In this document: positions 42,208-53,085 of the stretch, in pieces
Position numbering within the stretch: the stretch's first letter is position 1
Layout: the number at the start of each line of letters is the position of its first letter
Assembly (NCBI GenBank): GCA_907163375.1
Contig: CAJQUW010009053.1
Coordinates: 74,501 to 138,500 of the forward strand
Length of the DNA: 64,000 bases
Reading direction: 5' to 3'
Source of the DNA: Prostheceraeus crozeri
Taxonomy: Eukaryota > Platyhelminthes > Polycladida > Euryleptidae
Position numbers and translations under genes: made by a program
Notes under the pieces: generated by a model
Seen by the model: only the letters and a program-made list of their open reading frames with translations
Database searches by the model: none
Told to the model about the DNA's origin: nothing

Positions 42208-44084
42208 GTTTCGGGTAACATCAAAAAGAAATTGTCATGGAGAGTAGTTAAAAAGCATATCAGAAAGCATTTGTGTTTAGACCAAACTCCCTCATACAAT
42301 TTCACATTTGATGAAAAATGTGTAACTTTTGATATAACTTGGCAATTAGAATTATTACTGTGTCGCTATTTGGATACAATCAGAAACTATCGACGTGATT
42401 TGGAACATGACAACAGTGATATTCTTGGAGGATGCGGTATTGGTGATGCAGATATTATTGTCCTGCATCTACATCTCTCTACTGATGGTGGACAATTGTA
42501 TAGGTATAAGAAATCAACAGTCTGGCCTGTCCATTGTATGCTTTTGGATTTGCCGTTACATCTACGAACCAAACGAGAAAATGTTATCATCCTTGGACTT
42601 TGGGAAAGTAGGATTGGTGTCACTTTTTAACAGATTATTTGAAAACGTCTGGTATTGGTAGCCCAATGGACTTGAATCTGGGATGCTCATATATCAGAGT
42701 TCTACCGAAGTTGCATACTGCTGTGTTTGATCTACCGGCCGCCGCGAGTATCTTGAATCATCAACAATTCAATGGTAAATTTGGATGCTTGGTGCATCGG
42801 GCAGAGTGGTAAGAGCTTGCAGGGGTCACACTCGAAGGTATGGAGACGTTTACGAACCTATTAGTGATGATCAATATAGGGAATACAGTGAACTGGCTCA
42901 TGTGATAAACCTTATTTGGTATTGAAGGAAAGTCTTGTTTGTCAAATTATCTTAGTATACCGTCACATGTTTTACTTGATCCACTGCACCTGGTATTTGA
43001 AAACTTTTAAATTGTTACTGAAAAAGCTTTTAGACTCATCATCTTATAGAGAAATTTATTTCATTGGAAGACATACTGTCAACTATGACAAGGTATTAGA
43101 AACAGTAAAAATTCCAGTTTTTATGGCAAGACCAGTTTCGTTAAATGATCGGTCATTTTGGAAAGCTCGTGATTACATGTACTTCTTATTTTTCTATAGT
43201 GTACCAACGATAGTATTGTCCTTGTTTTATAAATATATAAATGACCAGAAATATGTATTTCATTTTTTGACATTTTTGTATGGTTGTAGAATGTGTTATA
43301 TGAGATCTGCGAGATCGTTTTCACGTAGCATCAAAGAACTTTTCGTTTACTTTCACTCTGCTTTGAATACTGTGTATAATACCTCCATGTGTACTGTAAC
43401 TATGCACCAGCTGTTACATCTCGGTGATCAAGTTGAACGTTTTGGAGCGTTACCATTTTGTTTATGTTTTCTTTCGAAGCCCAGATGAAAGCGCTAAAAT
43501 TGTATACCCAAGGAACCACAGATTACTTCAAACAAATATGTGACAAATATTATTTGTTAAAACATAGCAGTTGTTATTTGGATGTTGCTTCTTATGAAAA
43601 TAAGTCTGAACTTTTGAAGCTTCTAGACATTGTACCGGATAGGAATAGTGATGAATATCATTTTCTTAACAAGGGTTGTATTCGTAAAGGTAAATTAAAA
43701 TTTTGTTCGAGATCATATAGCAAAAGTGATCGATACACTTCTATTTATACAGCTACAGTAAATAGTGAAAATCAATTAATTGATGTCATAGAATTTATTA
43801 AACATGTTGATGGTCGTATTGTTGCCAGGGCAACTGTGCTACAATGTTGCACTGTACGTATGCTTGATTTCTCGAATTATGCATTACATGGTATACCTCG
43901 ACATCTTACTGATCTTTTGGTTACAAATGTCTTTATTTTTGTTGTAAAACATACGGAGGAATTTTGTGAAATACCTGTATCATCTTTGCTGGTGCCTTGT
44001 GTAACTTTGAAAGGTTTTGATAGTAATCTGGGTGACTGTATGACATTGGTAATGCCTTGCACAGTAATATCGGAATATAATTAA
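42208..44084 (+). pseudogene. CACTA transposase (Transposase_21 type), copy 1
   Basis: After the acceptor at 42,207: KKKLSWRVVKKHIRKHLCLD, then IIVLHLHLSTDGGQL, WPVHCMLLDLPLHLRTKREN and VIILGLW. Frame changes near 42,605 lead to LPKLHTAVFDLPAAASILNH and QQFNGKFGC. Another near 42,790 gives GRVVRACRGHTRRYGDVYEP, and then GIEGKSCL. A 190-codon frame (42,916-43,488) carries RPVSLNDRSFWKARDYMYFL and CTVTMHQLLHLGDQVERFG. A last one (43,458-44,084) has FSFEAQMKALKLY and CSRSYSKSDRYTSI and ends at TAA. Order and motifs match Transposase_21 proteins of animal EnSpm/CACTA elements, which catalyse cut-and-paste. At least three frameshifts disable it. Confidence 0.85.
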
Positions 44085-44469
44085 AACACAGATCTAGGAA
44101 TGAAAAGATCGCTTATTCGCAGTGTCTTTGTATGTCAGCTAAAGAAGCCGAGAAATATTTATTTGCAGCGTTTCGTTTGCAAATGAATGATGATAAATAG
44201 GGCATCAGACTTAAGTAGTCTGTGCTGTTGATTACTTAATGATCGGAAGCTTGAGACAAAATGAGCAAGCTACACGACGAGTGACCTACATATCCTAGAT
44301 CTGTGTGAAACTTTCCTGTTTTGTCGCCGTAAAATACTCTATGCTGTAATGATATTGTATCAACTGTATACAGAATTTCAAATTACATGTCATCAAAGTT
44401 CACATTGTTTGCTCTAACATACACAGAAATGCGAGGATGGTTTTGTGTACATTGCATTTTGTTGTAAGG

Positions 44470-44687
44470 ATGAGAATTCAATCTCTATAGAGTACGCTTA
44501 AGTCGCAATAAATTGTGGGAGAAATATACAATAATTGCAATAAATTGTTCGTGGAATATACAAGAATTGCAACTAATATAGCAAAAAAAAACAAAGAAAT
44601 TGCAATAAATTCATTGTAATTAATTGTCAAAAATATATGAGAATTGCGCAATTAATTACAATGTTTCCGTAATTTTGTCCACTAGTG
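44470..44687. repeat. Right terminal region of CACTA copy 1
   Basis: Repeats of GCAATAAATTG and ATATACAAGAATTGCAA, ending CAATGTTTCCGTAATTTTGT then CCACTAGTG. It is the inverse of the left end at 17,777 and matches the right end of copy 2 at 50,800-50,992. Confidence 0.88.
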
Positions 44688-45034
44688 TAGTGGACAGAAT
44701 TGCGGAAACATTGCAATTTATATATGATTTTATGCGTTAATTGTAATTTATTGTCATTTTACACGATAATTGCAATAAAATGATGCAATATATAAATTGC
44801 AATTTTTGTATTTTTCGTTTGCGAAATTTTCATCGTACATTTATCATCATCGATTCATCTCAGTGTTGCTTCCTTTACAAAGATTTTTGCTCTCTTCAGG
44901 ATGAAAAATGAAAACATTCATATAATTGCTACTTTTTGTTGATTATAATTGATATCACTGTAGTATACGAAAATTGTAATAAAAATACCCTAATGACTAT
45001 ATTGCAATATAGTCATTATAATACTATAGATAAG

Positions 45035-45826
45035 AAATGTGCGCTCCTGCCCCACCGAATTGTACTCTCCTGCCCCACGGACGAATATGAAATGTACGCC
45101 CCTGCCCCACAACTGTACGCTCCTGCCCCCATGTGCACCCCTGCCCCACTGACTCTCCTGCCCCACGTATGAGCTTTTGCGGAATATGATTGTGCATTGA
45201 TAAGTACTGTTGTGAAAGAAGTTCTATGGCTGTCAGCACCTCCAAATGCCTGGTCCGACGATTGCTGTAGGCCCTGGTCCCTTCAATTTTCGTATTTAGA
45301 GTTAGCTTTTGCGGAATATGATCGTGCTGTGATATGTACTGATATGAATGAAGATATATGACAATCAGAGCACCTCCAAATGCCTGGTCCGTCGATTGCT
45401 GTAGGCCCTCAATTTTCGTATTTAGAGTTAGCTTTTGCGGAATATGATTGTGCATTGATATGTACTGATGTGAAAGAAGTGCTATGGCTGTCAGAGAACC
45501 TCCAAATGCCTGGTCCGACGATTGCTGTAGGTCCTCAATTTTCGTATTTAGAGTTAGCTTTTGCGGAATATGATTGTGCATTGATATGTACTGATGTGAA
45601 AGAAGTGCTATGGCTGTCAGAGAACCTCCAAATGCCTGGTCCGACGATTGCTGTAGGTCCTCAGTTTTCGTATTTAGAGTTAGCTTTTGCGGAATATGAT
45701 CGTGCTGTGATATGTACTGATATGAATGAAGATATATGACAGTCAGAGCACCTCCAAATGCCTGGTCCGACGATTGTTGTAGGCCCTGGTCCCTTCATGT
45801 ACAAGTGGGGCAGGAGAGCACATTTC

Positions 45827-45830
<4 letters not shown>
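45035..45830. repeat. Subterminal tandem array, copy 2
   Basis: Five units of about 118-135 bp with TCCAAATGCCTGGTCCGACG near 45,239, 45,372, 45,507, 45,625 and 45,751, flanked by CTCCTGCCCCAC minisatellite repeats (45,040-45,175 and 45,800-45,825). Reverse orientation relative to copy 1. Confidence 0.9.

Positions 45831-45870
<40 letters not shown>
45831..45870. repeat. TA microsatellite
   Basis: (TA)n of about 40 bp at the place where copy 1 has two TA tracts separated by 4.9 kb. Confidence 0.95.
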
Positions 45871-45874
<4 letters not shown>

Positions 45875-47444
45875 CATGTATTGCACAAAAGCAAATCGCA
45901 ATCAATTTCAGATAACTTAAGGTAATAGTTTTCAAATGATCGATAAATTGATTTCACTTCGGAACTAGAAAACTTAAAAATGACTTTAAAAAACCATTTC
46001 ACTGCAAAAATATTTATACCGGCGCTAAAATATTATCATAATCACCTAAATGTTCATATCTGAAACATTTTACAAATATTTATAAATTAATTTGTCGATG
46101 TAACAAAAATGTTTCTGCATACTTATGTAATTGTTACCATTAAACAGTGCAGTAAGCGGAGTTCTGAACTCATCTGTTTAGCTACATGATAACAATGTTT
46201 ACGTCAAATGATTGAAAAATCACAACTTTTTATCACTAGCCAGCGGCTGGTGTCAAAACGGAACCGAATCTCCAAGACAAATACGTGAACAATGGAATTG
46301 AACTTGAACAGTGTAACTTGCAAAGGAGCAGTGTCTGTGTTAATCTTCACATCACATTGAAGTCGATGAACATGCAGTTTGATTTCACAGACACGCACAA
46401 TAGCAGCACCCATATTCACCATACTTCATTAATAATTGCAGCTCTACATTAATATGAGCGTTTGTTTCTTCCTAGCATGCCTTCAGTCGAGGACTTCTAT
46501 ATAATACGATCGAGTGACGTCATAACAACATCAATCTTGCCTTACACATAGGATCATTGCTTTATAGAGTGACTCACGCATAGAGTGCACGTGCCCTCGC
46601 CGTCTTTGGCGCGCACTGACTTACTTTACGTTTCTTTTAACAATGCGTGACCTCACTGTCTGGCCATACTGCTGCGCTCGTTTCGATATGCGCTCCTCAG
46701 TCGAACAGAAGGGCTGTGAATTGTAAAGCTGTCACTGGATGTGCCAACGACTTTTCATGCTGATTCTTTACATTGAAAAACTATGATTTCGTGAAGCTTC
46801 TTCGAATTAAACGAAATATGATAGAAGTGTGAATCGAATACCTGTGTGACTCAATTTCTGCCGATTCTCTCAAGTTTACGTGCTGGTAAGGAATAGAGCG
46901 GAGGCCACGTAAAAGAAGGTAAGACGATCACTCATGCTACAAACCAAGTTATTATTCCATGAAGTGTGAGTTAAATTGTATTTTAGCTGTAAACGTACAC
47001 CTTCATGGTCTCCTTTTTGAAATAATGTGCTTGAGATTGAAAAAAATTTAACATTTTTTCTAGACCTACCGGTGCTAAAGTTTTTGATTTAAAAACAATG
47101 AATATTTTTCTGAAATTCAGTAGGAAAGTTCAAGCGTCGCATCATTATCAGCGTGATCATTTTTATACTGTGCTTCAATTGAGGGTTCCATTTCTTTTTC
47201 TCACTCTGACCCGGGTTTCATTCGGGAATAGATATTGGAGAATGTGACACGTCTGTTTTAGACTGGGTAGGAATTCAAAAACAGCTTATGTTTTACTCCT
47301 TTTTCATCCGGTAGATGTAGCGTTCTAGGTTTACAGCATCAAGGTTTCAGGTAGTATCAGACAATGAAACTAAGTAGGCCTATTGATAGAGGGTAACATT
47401 ATAAATTGGAAATTAGTAAGATTTCTGCAATTTTTTAAGTGTCA
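45871..47444 (+). promoter_or_regulatory. CACTA copy 2 upstream region and candidate promoter
   Basis: Matches 23,916-24,833 plus 41,049-41,700 of copy 1 as one unbroken piece, showing the state before the 16-kb insertion. Holds the same TATATAATACGATCGAG and TGACGTCA near 46,500-46,522 and CACGTG near 46,590. An ORF on the minus strand (46,204-46,422) is open in both copies but has no recognised relative; I do not call it a gene. Confidence 0.4.
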
Positions 47445-47848
47445 TACTAAAATCATGAGTTAATGAAATTGAAAAACATGATATTATAATATACTATAAA
47501 ATGAACCAACACATGAGGTCTTGAAATGAAACCTTATTTTCTCAACCACTGAAACGAATTTTAATGCGCACATTCTGCGTTCATGACTCAAAATAATTCA
47601 GAAAGCAGCGCCACTGCACTCGGTTTATACAGCATGTTTGAGACGAGTAGTAGGTGGATACTTGCTTTTTTTAGATGGGGCTGCATGAATCCAAATGGTC
47701 CATCCCCTGATTAAGAAATCGGGCTCAAGCTATATACATTAGACGGCTGACCAAATGGACCTCATTTGTGATTTAGCTGGTTATAAAAGTAAATCGTTTA
47801 ATTTTCATAACGACTGATATGTCAGAGCTTCCGAATGTTTTGTAATCC
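47445..47848. other. Segment present only in CACTA copy 2
   Basis: About 390 bp found between ATCAT and CCTGGATATTTTGTGG; copy 1 has only about 10 bases there (41,712-41,725). No repeats at its edges, so a deletion in copy 1 is as likely as an insertion in copy 2. Confidence 0.6.
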
Positions 47849-48094
47849 TGGATATTTTGTGGCAAATGATATTGATCGGCAGTCGCGGGTATAATACTGA
47901 ATCTATTGTGAAGTACTTACGTTGCATTCTTAATATTTTTTTGAATTGTGTTTGCATGCGATACATTATTATAATTGCAAATAAAGTTCTTGGAATTGCT
48001 GAAGATTAAATCAAGTGACTTCTTGGTTTTCTTAGAACAGGAAAAAGAGAAATAATACTGTTTATGTAAGGTACCTTTGGAAGTACATCCAAAA

Positions 48095-48436
48095 CCTCGA
48101 AGCCTATCTTTTAACCCAAGAGGAAAGACTGTGCAAAGAGTTTTTATCCAGAAATCCTCCTAAAGATTGACGGATATGGGCTCGAGTATTCTAAAGTTAC
48201 CTGATATTTCTGTTACTGGCATTTGACAGTCGATGATCTATCTTTCGTAGAATTAGCGATTTATTACCTCGAAGCCTATCTTTTAACCCAAGAGGAAGAC
48301 TGTGCAAAGAGTTTTTATCCAGAAATCCTCCTAAAGAATGACGGATATGGCTCGAGTATTCTAAAGTTACCTGATATTTCTGTTACTGGCATTTGACAGC
48401 CGATGATCTATCTTTCGTAGAATTAGCGATTTATTA
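48095..48436. repeat. About 170-bp tandem duplication in copy 2
   Basis: CCTCGAAGCCTATCTTTTAA to GAATTAGCGATTTATTA occurs at 48,095-48,266 and again at 48,267-48,436. Copy 1 has it once (41,976 onward). Confidence 0.9.
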
Positions 48437-48495
48437 TATGTGTATACGTTTGATACCCCTTCCATGTTTCTACACAATTTTTTTTATCTTCCAGG

Positions 48496-50378
48496 TTTCG
48501 GGTAACATCAAAAAGAAATTGTCATGGAGAGTAGTTAAAAAGCATATCAGAAAGCATTTGTGTTTAGACCAAACTCCCTCATACAATTTCACATTTGATG
48601 AAAAATGTGTAACTTTTGATATAACTTGGCAATTAGAATTATTACTGTGTCGCTATTTGGATACAATCAGAAACTATCGACGTGATTTGGAACATGACAA
48701 CAGTGATATTCTTGGAGGATGCGGTATTGGTGATGCAGATATTATTGTCCTGCATCTACATCTCTCTACTGATGGTGGACAATTGTATAGGTATAAGAAA
48801 TCAACAGTCTGGCCTGCCCATTGTATGCTTTTGGATTTGCCGTTACATCTACGAACCAAACGAGAAAATGTTATCATCCTTGGACTTTGGGAAAGTAGGA
48901 TTGGTGTCACTTTTTAACAGATTATTTGAAAACGTCTGGTATTGGTAGCCCAATGGACTTGAATCTGCGATGCTCATATATCAGAGTTCTACCGAAGTTG
49001 CATACTGCTGTGTTTGATCTACCGGCCGCCGCGAGTATCTTGAATCATCAACAATTCAATGGTAAATTTGGATGCTTGGTGCATCGGGCAGAGTGGTAAG
49101 AGCTTGCAGGGGTCACACTCGAAAGTACGTAGACGTTTACGAATCTATTAGTGATGATCAATATAGGGAATACAGTGAACTGGCTCATGTGATAAACCTT
49201 ATTTGGTATTAAAGGAAAGTCTTGTTTGTCAAATTATCTTAGTATACCGTCACATGTTTTACTTGATCCACTGCACCTGGTATTTGAAAACTTTTAAATT
49301 GTTACTGAAAAAGCTTTTAGACTCATCATCTTATAGAGAAATTTATTTCATTGGAAGACATACTGTCAACTATGACAAGGTATTAGAAACAGTAAAAATT
49401 CCAGTTTTTATGGCAAGACCAGTTTCGTTAAATGATCGGTCATTTTGGAAAGCTCGTGATTACATGTACTTCTTATTTTTCCATAGTGTACCACCGATAG
49501 TATTGTCCTTGTTTTATAAATATATAAATGACCAGAAATATGTATTTCATTTTTTGACATTTTTGTATGGTTGTAGAATGTGTTATATGAGATCTGCGAG
49601 ATCGTTTTCACATAGCATCAAAGAACTTTTCGTTTACTTTCACTCTGCTTTGAATACTCTGTATAATACCTCCATGTGTACTGTAACTATGCACCAGCTG
49701 GGGGGTTTTTACATCTCGGTGATCAAGTTGAACGTTTTGGAGCGTTACCATTTTGTTTATGTTTTCTTTCGAAGCCCAGATGAAAGCGCTAAAATTGTAT
49801 ACCCAAGGAACCACAGATTACTTCAAACAAATATGTGACAAATATTATTTGTTAAAACATGGCAGTTGTTATTTGGATGTTGCTTCTTATGAAAATAAGT
49901 CTGAACTTTTGAAGCTTCTAGACATTGTACCGGATAGGAATAGTGATGAATATCATTTTCTTAACAAGGGTTGTATTCGTAAAGGTAAATTAAAATTTTG
50001 TTCGAGATCATATAGCAAAAGTGATCGATACACTTCTATTTATACAGCTACAGTAAATAGTGAAAATCAATTAATTGATGTCATAGAATTTATTAAACAT
50101 GTTGATGGTCGTATTGTTGCCAGGCAACTGTGCTACAATGTTGCACTGTACGTATGCTTGATTTCTCGAATTATGCATTACATGGTATACCTCGACATCT
50201 TATTGATCTTTTGGTTACAAATGTCTTTATTTTTGTTGTAAAACATACGGAGGAATTTTGTGAAATACCTGTATCATCTTTGCTGGTGCCTTGTGTAACT
50301 TTGAAAGGTTTTGATAGTAATCTGGGTGACTGTATGACATTGGTAATGCCTTGCACAGTAATATCGGAATATAATTAA
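48496..50378 (+). pseudogene. CACTA transposase (Transposase_21 type), copy 2
   Basis: Nearly identical to the copy 1 protein region and broken at the same two early places (after VIILGLW and in the FGC.. stretch), so those breaks predate the copies. It has extra damage: four additional G residues after CACCAGCTG near 49,700 change the frame (MHQLGGFYISV), and one G is missing near 50,124, shifting the last part (50,130-50,378). Ends at the same TAA. Confidence 0.85.
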
Positions 50379-50799
50379 AACACAGATCTAGGAAATGAAA
50401 AGATCGCTTATTCGCAGTGTCTTTGTATGTCAGCTAAAGAAGCCGAGAAATATTTATTTGCAGCGTTTCGTTTGCAAATGAATGATGATAAATAGGGCAT
50501 CAGACTTAAGTAGTCTGTGCTGTTGATTACTTAATGATCGGAAGCTTGAGACAAAATGAGCAAGCTACACGACGAGTGACCTACATATCCTAGATCTGTG
50601 TGAAACTTTCCTGTTTTGTCGCCGTAAAATGCTCTATGCTGTAATGATATTGTATCAACTGTATACAGAATTTCAAATTACATGTCATCAAAGTTCACAT
50701 TGTTTGCTCTAACATACACAGAAATGCGAGGATGGTTTTGTGTACATTGCATTTTGTTGTAAGGATGAGAATTCAATCTCTATAGAGTACGCTTAAGTC

Positions 50800-50992
50800 G
50801 CAATAAATTGTGGGAGAAAATATACAAGAATTGCAATAAATTGTTCGTGGAATATACAAGAATTGCAATTAATATAGCAAAAAAAACAAAGAAATTGCAA
50901 TAATTTCATTGTAATTAATTGCAATTTATTGTCAAAAATATATGAGAATTGCGCAATTAATTACAATGTTTCCGCAATTTTGTCCGCTAGTG
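50800..50992. repeat. Right terminal region of CACTA copy 2
   Basis: GCAATAAATTG repeats ending CAATGTTTCCGCAATTTTGT then CCGCTAGTG; one change (A to G) from the copy 1 terminus. Confidence 0.88.
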
Positions 50993-51130
50993 TGCAGTCT
51001 TGAATTTTTGATTAAATACTTCGAATTTACATTCAAATTATTTATTTTTGGGGCAGCTGACATTGTGTGAGAAGTTCATGTCGATTATTGCGAAACTTCT
51101 GGTACGAGCAAAAAGATGAAAAATCACCGA

Positions 51131-51174
51131 GTGGGCCTCATTACCGATAGCTATGTGTCGGTAATAAGGCCCAC
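51131..51174. repeat. Hairpin with outer-element motif
   Basis: GTGGGCCTCATTACCGA pairs with TCGGTAATAAGGCCCAC, one mismatch in 17. The AATAAGGCCCAC end is the same word as in the candidate terminal repeats at 17,731 and 55,806, which ties this stretch to the outer element. Confidence 0.75.
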
Positions 51175-51507
51175 TTTTGTTTTTATTTACTGTATTCAAT
51201 TTACGTAGCTTATAAGTCATTTCTAACATCTGCCTATATGCAATGGATTACCTTCTGGTAAGCAAATAGGTATAATGAGGTTCTTGTAATTCAAAGTTAG
51301 GACTTAAGTTAATAAGCCATGTAAAAAAGAAAAACCAAAATTGTTCATTCAAATACATCGACTTTTATTGAAAAATAAAAGACATTTTTAACACGAGGAA
51401 AAAATAACTATGTGATGGTGAAACCTTGTATTTGGTAGGCTATTGTATAATCTCTCTAATATATTATCAGTCATGAACACATACTTTATAGGCCTACACT
51501 GGAACAG

Positions 51508-51727
51508 TCAGGACAAACAAATAGGCTCATCTTCGTCACTTCCATGACTTAAACCAACACAATCTTTGTGTACCCAATCAGTCATCACATGCTTTCTCAT
51601 AAGCCTATCTAACTTTTCATCTTCCTCACAAATTTTGCAATCCCACGATTTATTGCCAGCTCGCTCTGCTTTTCTACAACTGAGCTTGGGCCCACTGTTT
51701 TGCTTCTTGGATAGAACAGATGCTTGC
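51508..51727 (-). pseudogene. PHD-finger C-terminus of a pogo-like transposase, distal part
   Basis: Minus strand, ending at TGA (51,508-51,510): KSWDCKICEEDEKLDRL, then MTDWVHKDCVGLSHGSDEDE and PICLS. This is the W.C..C ... W.H..C ... C pattern of a PHD-like finger found at the end of many pogo/jerky-type transposases. The final Cys is replaced by the stop. Its upstream half lies on the far side of the piggyBac at 55,291-55,468. Confidence 0.6.
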
Positions 51728-52101
51728 TTAACTCTTTAGGGCTTACTGGGACATGAGTGGCCAAAATTTTATGCTAATTTAGTGATTGCTTTTGACTTCA
51801 TCCTGCTTTCTATGAAATATGAAATATTGCACAGAAATGTGACACTATACTAACATCTTCAAGATTTTATAGATTTGAAGAATCAAGCTGTAATCGTTTT
51901 CATTGGGATTAGCCTTAATATTTAATACATGTTGCATTTATTACTACAAACATTTCAATGTCTATTTGAAGGAACTATTTTTTTCATAGTTTAGAGAATC
52001 GGCTGAATAGGACCGAATTTTAGAAACGTCTACATGGCTATCATAAACTTTCAGTACAACTCAAAACACAAAATTACAAGAAAAATTGCAATTACATGTT
52101 G

Positions 52102-52119
52102 TGGGACACTGGTGTCCCA
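52102..52119. repeat. Subterminal palindrome, piggyBac-2
   Basis: TGGGACACTGGTGTCCCA, a near-perfect 18-bp palindrome in the left part of the element; the related word GGGACATGA occurs close to the left end. Confidence 0.7.
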
Positions 52120-52476
52120 GCAAACCTTAAAGGATGCAAAATTATTCCGAGGAAAAGGTATCTGAATTACTGTCAGCAGTGTCAGGGCGATGATTTCACT
52201 AAAGTATTGCGATAATCAGATCTCTCTTTTTGAATATAAGAGTAGCATCCACTTTTGGAGGGCATAAATGCACTAACTCCCAGGTTGCGATGTATGTATG
52301 CGCGATAAAAGTGAATATTATCGCTATTATAACCATTAGGCCAGCCTAATTATGTCAATATTAATAATTAATTAGTGATTCTGTGATTATGCTGATAACT
52401 GAATTGCGATATATGCAAAATTACCACTGATTGATAGAAAAATCTGCAGCAATTTGATCCTGATAGGGTTAAGGCT

Positions 52477-52699
52477 GGTTCATACTTCCTCCGCATTGAG
52501 AACGGAGAGAGCTCCTGAAAACGCAGACACATCCGTTTTACGGAAACCTTACAAGTCTGCGTAAATTCTTGTAGGATGCGGAGACAATAAAATACGGAAG
52601 CGTCTCCGTTTTCGCACAAAATCTCCCGGAGACATGTCCGTATTTTGTTGAATTATCCCCGGAGACGTCTCCGTACAATAAACGGAGGAAGTATAAACC
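52477..52699. mobile_element. 223-bp MITE inside piggyBac-2
   Basis: Terminal inverted repeats of 17 bp with one mismatch (GGTTCATACTTCCTCCG and CGGAGGAAGTATAAACC). The inside is full of CGGAGACGTCTCCG-like and ACGGA words. Non-coding. A target duplication is not obvious. Confidence 0.7.
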
Positions 52700-53085
52700 G
52701 TAGACTTTAGTCAGTACATTCTATCAGCTCATGAGGCTTATGCGTGTCGATAGTAATGGCATAGTTTAATGAATCATAGCTGTCGATATCATAGAAATTA
52801 ACAATACCAGACTTTTATGGTCGATATCTTGCTGTCAGAAATTAATGACTTTCAATCTCAGAACAGGAGTCGCCAGCAAGTGTTCGATTGCTTGGAAAAA
52901 CTGAATATAAACGTCACACAATGTAAGCACGGATTTGGGAAAATAGATTCCATGAGTGACGCATCTGCCTGCCTACGCTGCGATCGATGCCAGTGTCGGG
53001 TCCTATCTGACGAAATAGCATGTACATGGTTTGTGCAATTTATTGTTAGACATCACTGATGAAAGGAAGTAGCGATCACGTTATA

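Larger units (their letters stand above)
17777..44687 (+). mobile_element. CACTA (EnSpm) transposon, copy 1, 26.9 kb with nested inserts
   Basis: The left end is CACTAGTGGACAGAATTGCG at 17,777 and the right end is its inverse, ..TTTTGTCCACTAGTG, at 44,687. The element encodes a Transposase_21-type protein near its right end. The CACTA terminal pentanucleotide and this transposase type together define the superfamily. Compared with copy 2 (44,680-50,992) it carries an extra 4.9 kb between TA tracts (18,889-23,826) and a 16-kb element (24,834-40,879). Without these it would be about 6 kb. I found no matching 3-bp target duplication. Confidence 0.82.
44680..50992 (+). mobile_element. CACTA (EnSpm) transposon, copy 2
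   Basis: About 6.3 kb. The left end directly abuts copy 1: the junction TGTCCACTAGTGTAGTGGAC contains the palindrome CACTAGTG once, shared by both elements, followed by TAG and the copy 2 sequence TGGACAGAATTGCGG. The right end is TTTTGTCCGCTAGTG at 50,992. Collinear with copy 1 except for lacking the two big inserts, an inverted tandem array, about 390 bp near 47,450-47,845 that copy 1 lacks, and a 170-bp duplication near 48,267. Confidence 0.85.

Noticed and set aside
45024-45739. 185- and 119-codon frames in the copy 2 array
   Set aside because: Periodic protein matches the DNA repeat period exactly and reads on both strands; best explained by a repeat unit free of stops.
52817-53059. 80-codon frame with CLRCDRCQC upstream of the piggyBac-2 transposase
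   Set aside because: Cys pattern suggests a finger but no partner Cys/His follow, and it ends before the transposase start; I see no reason to call it a separate protein.
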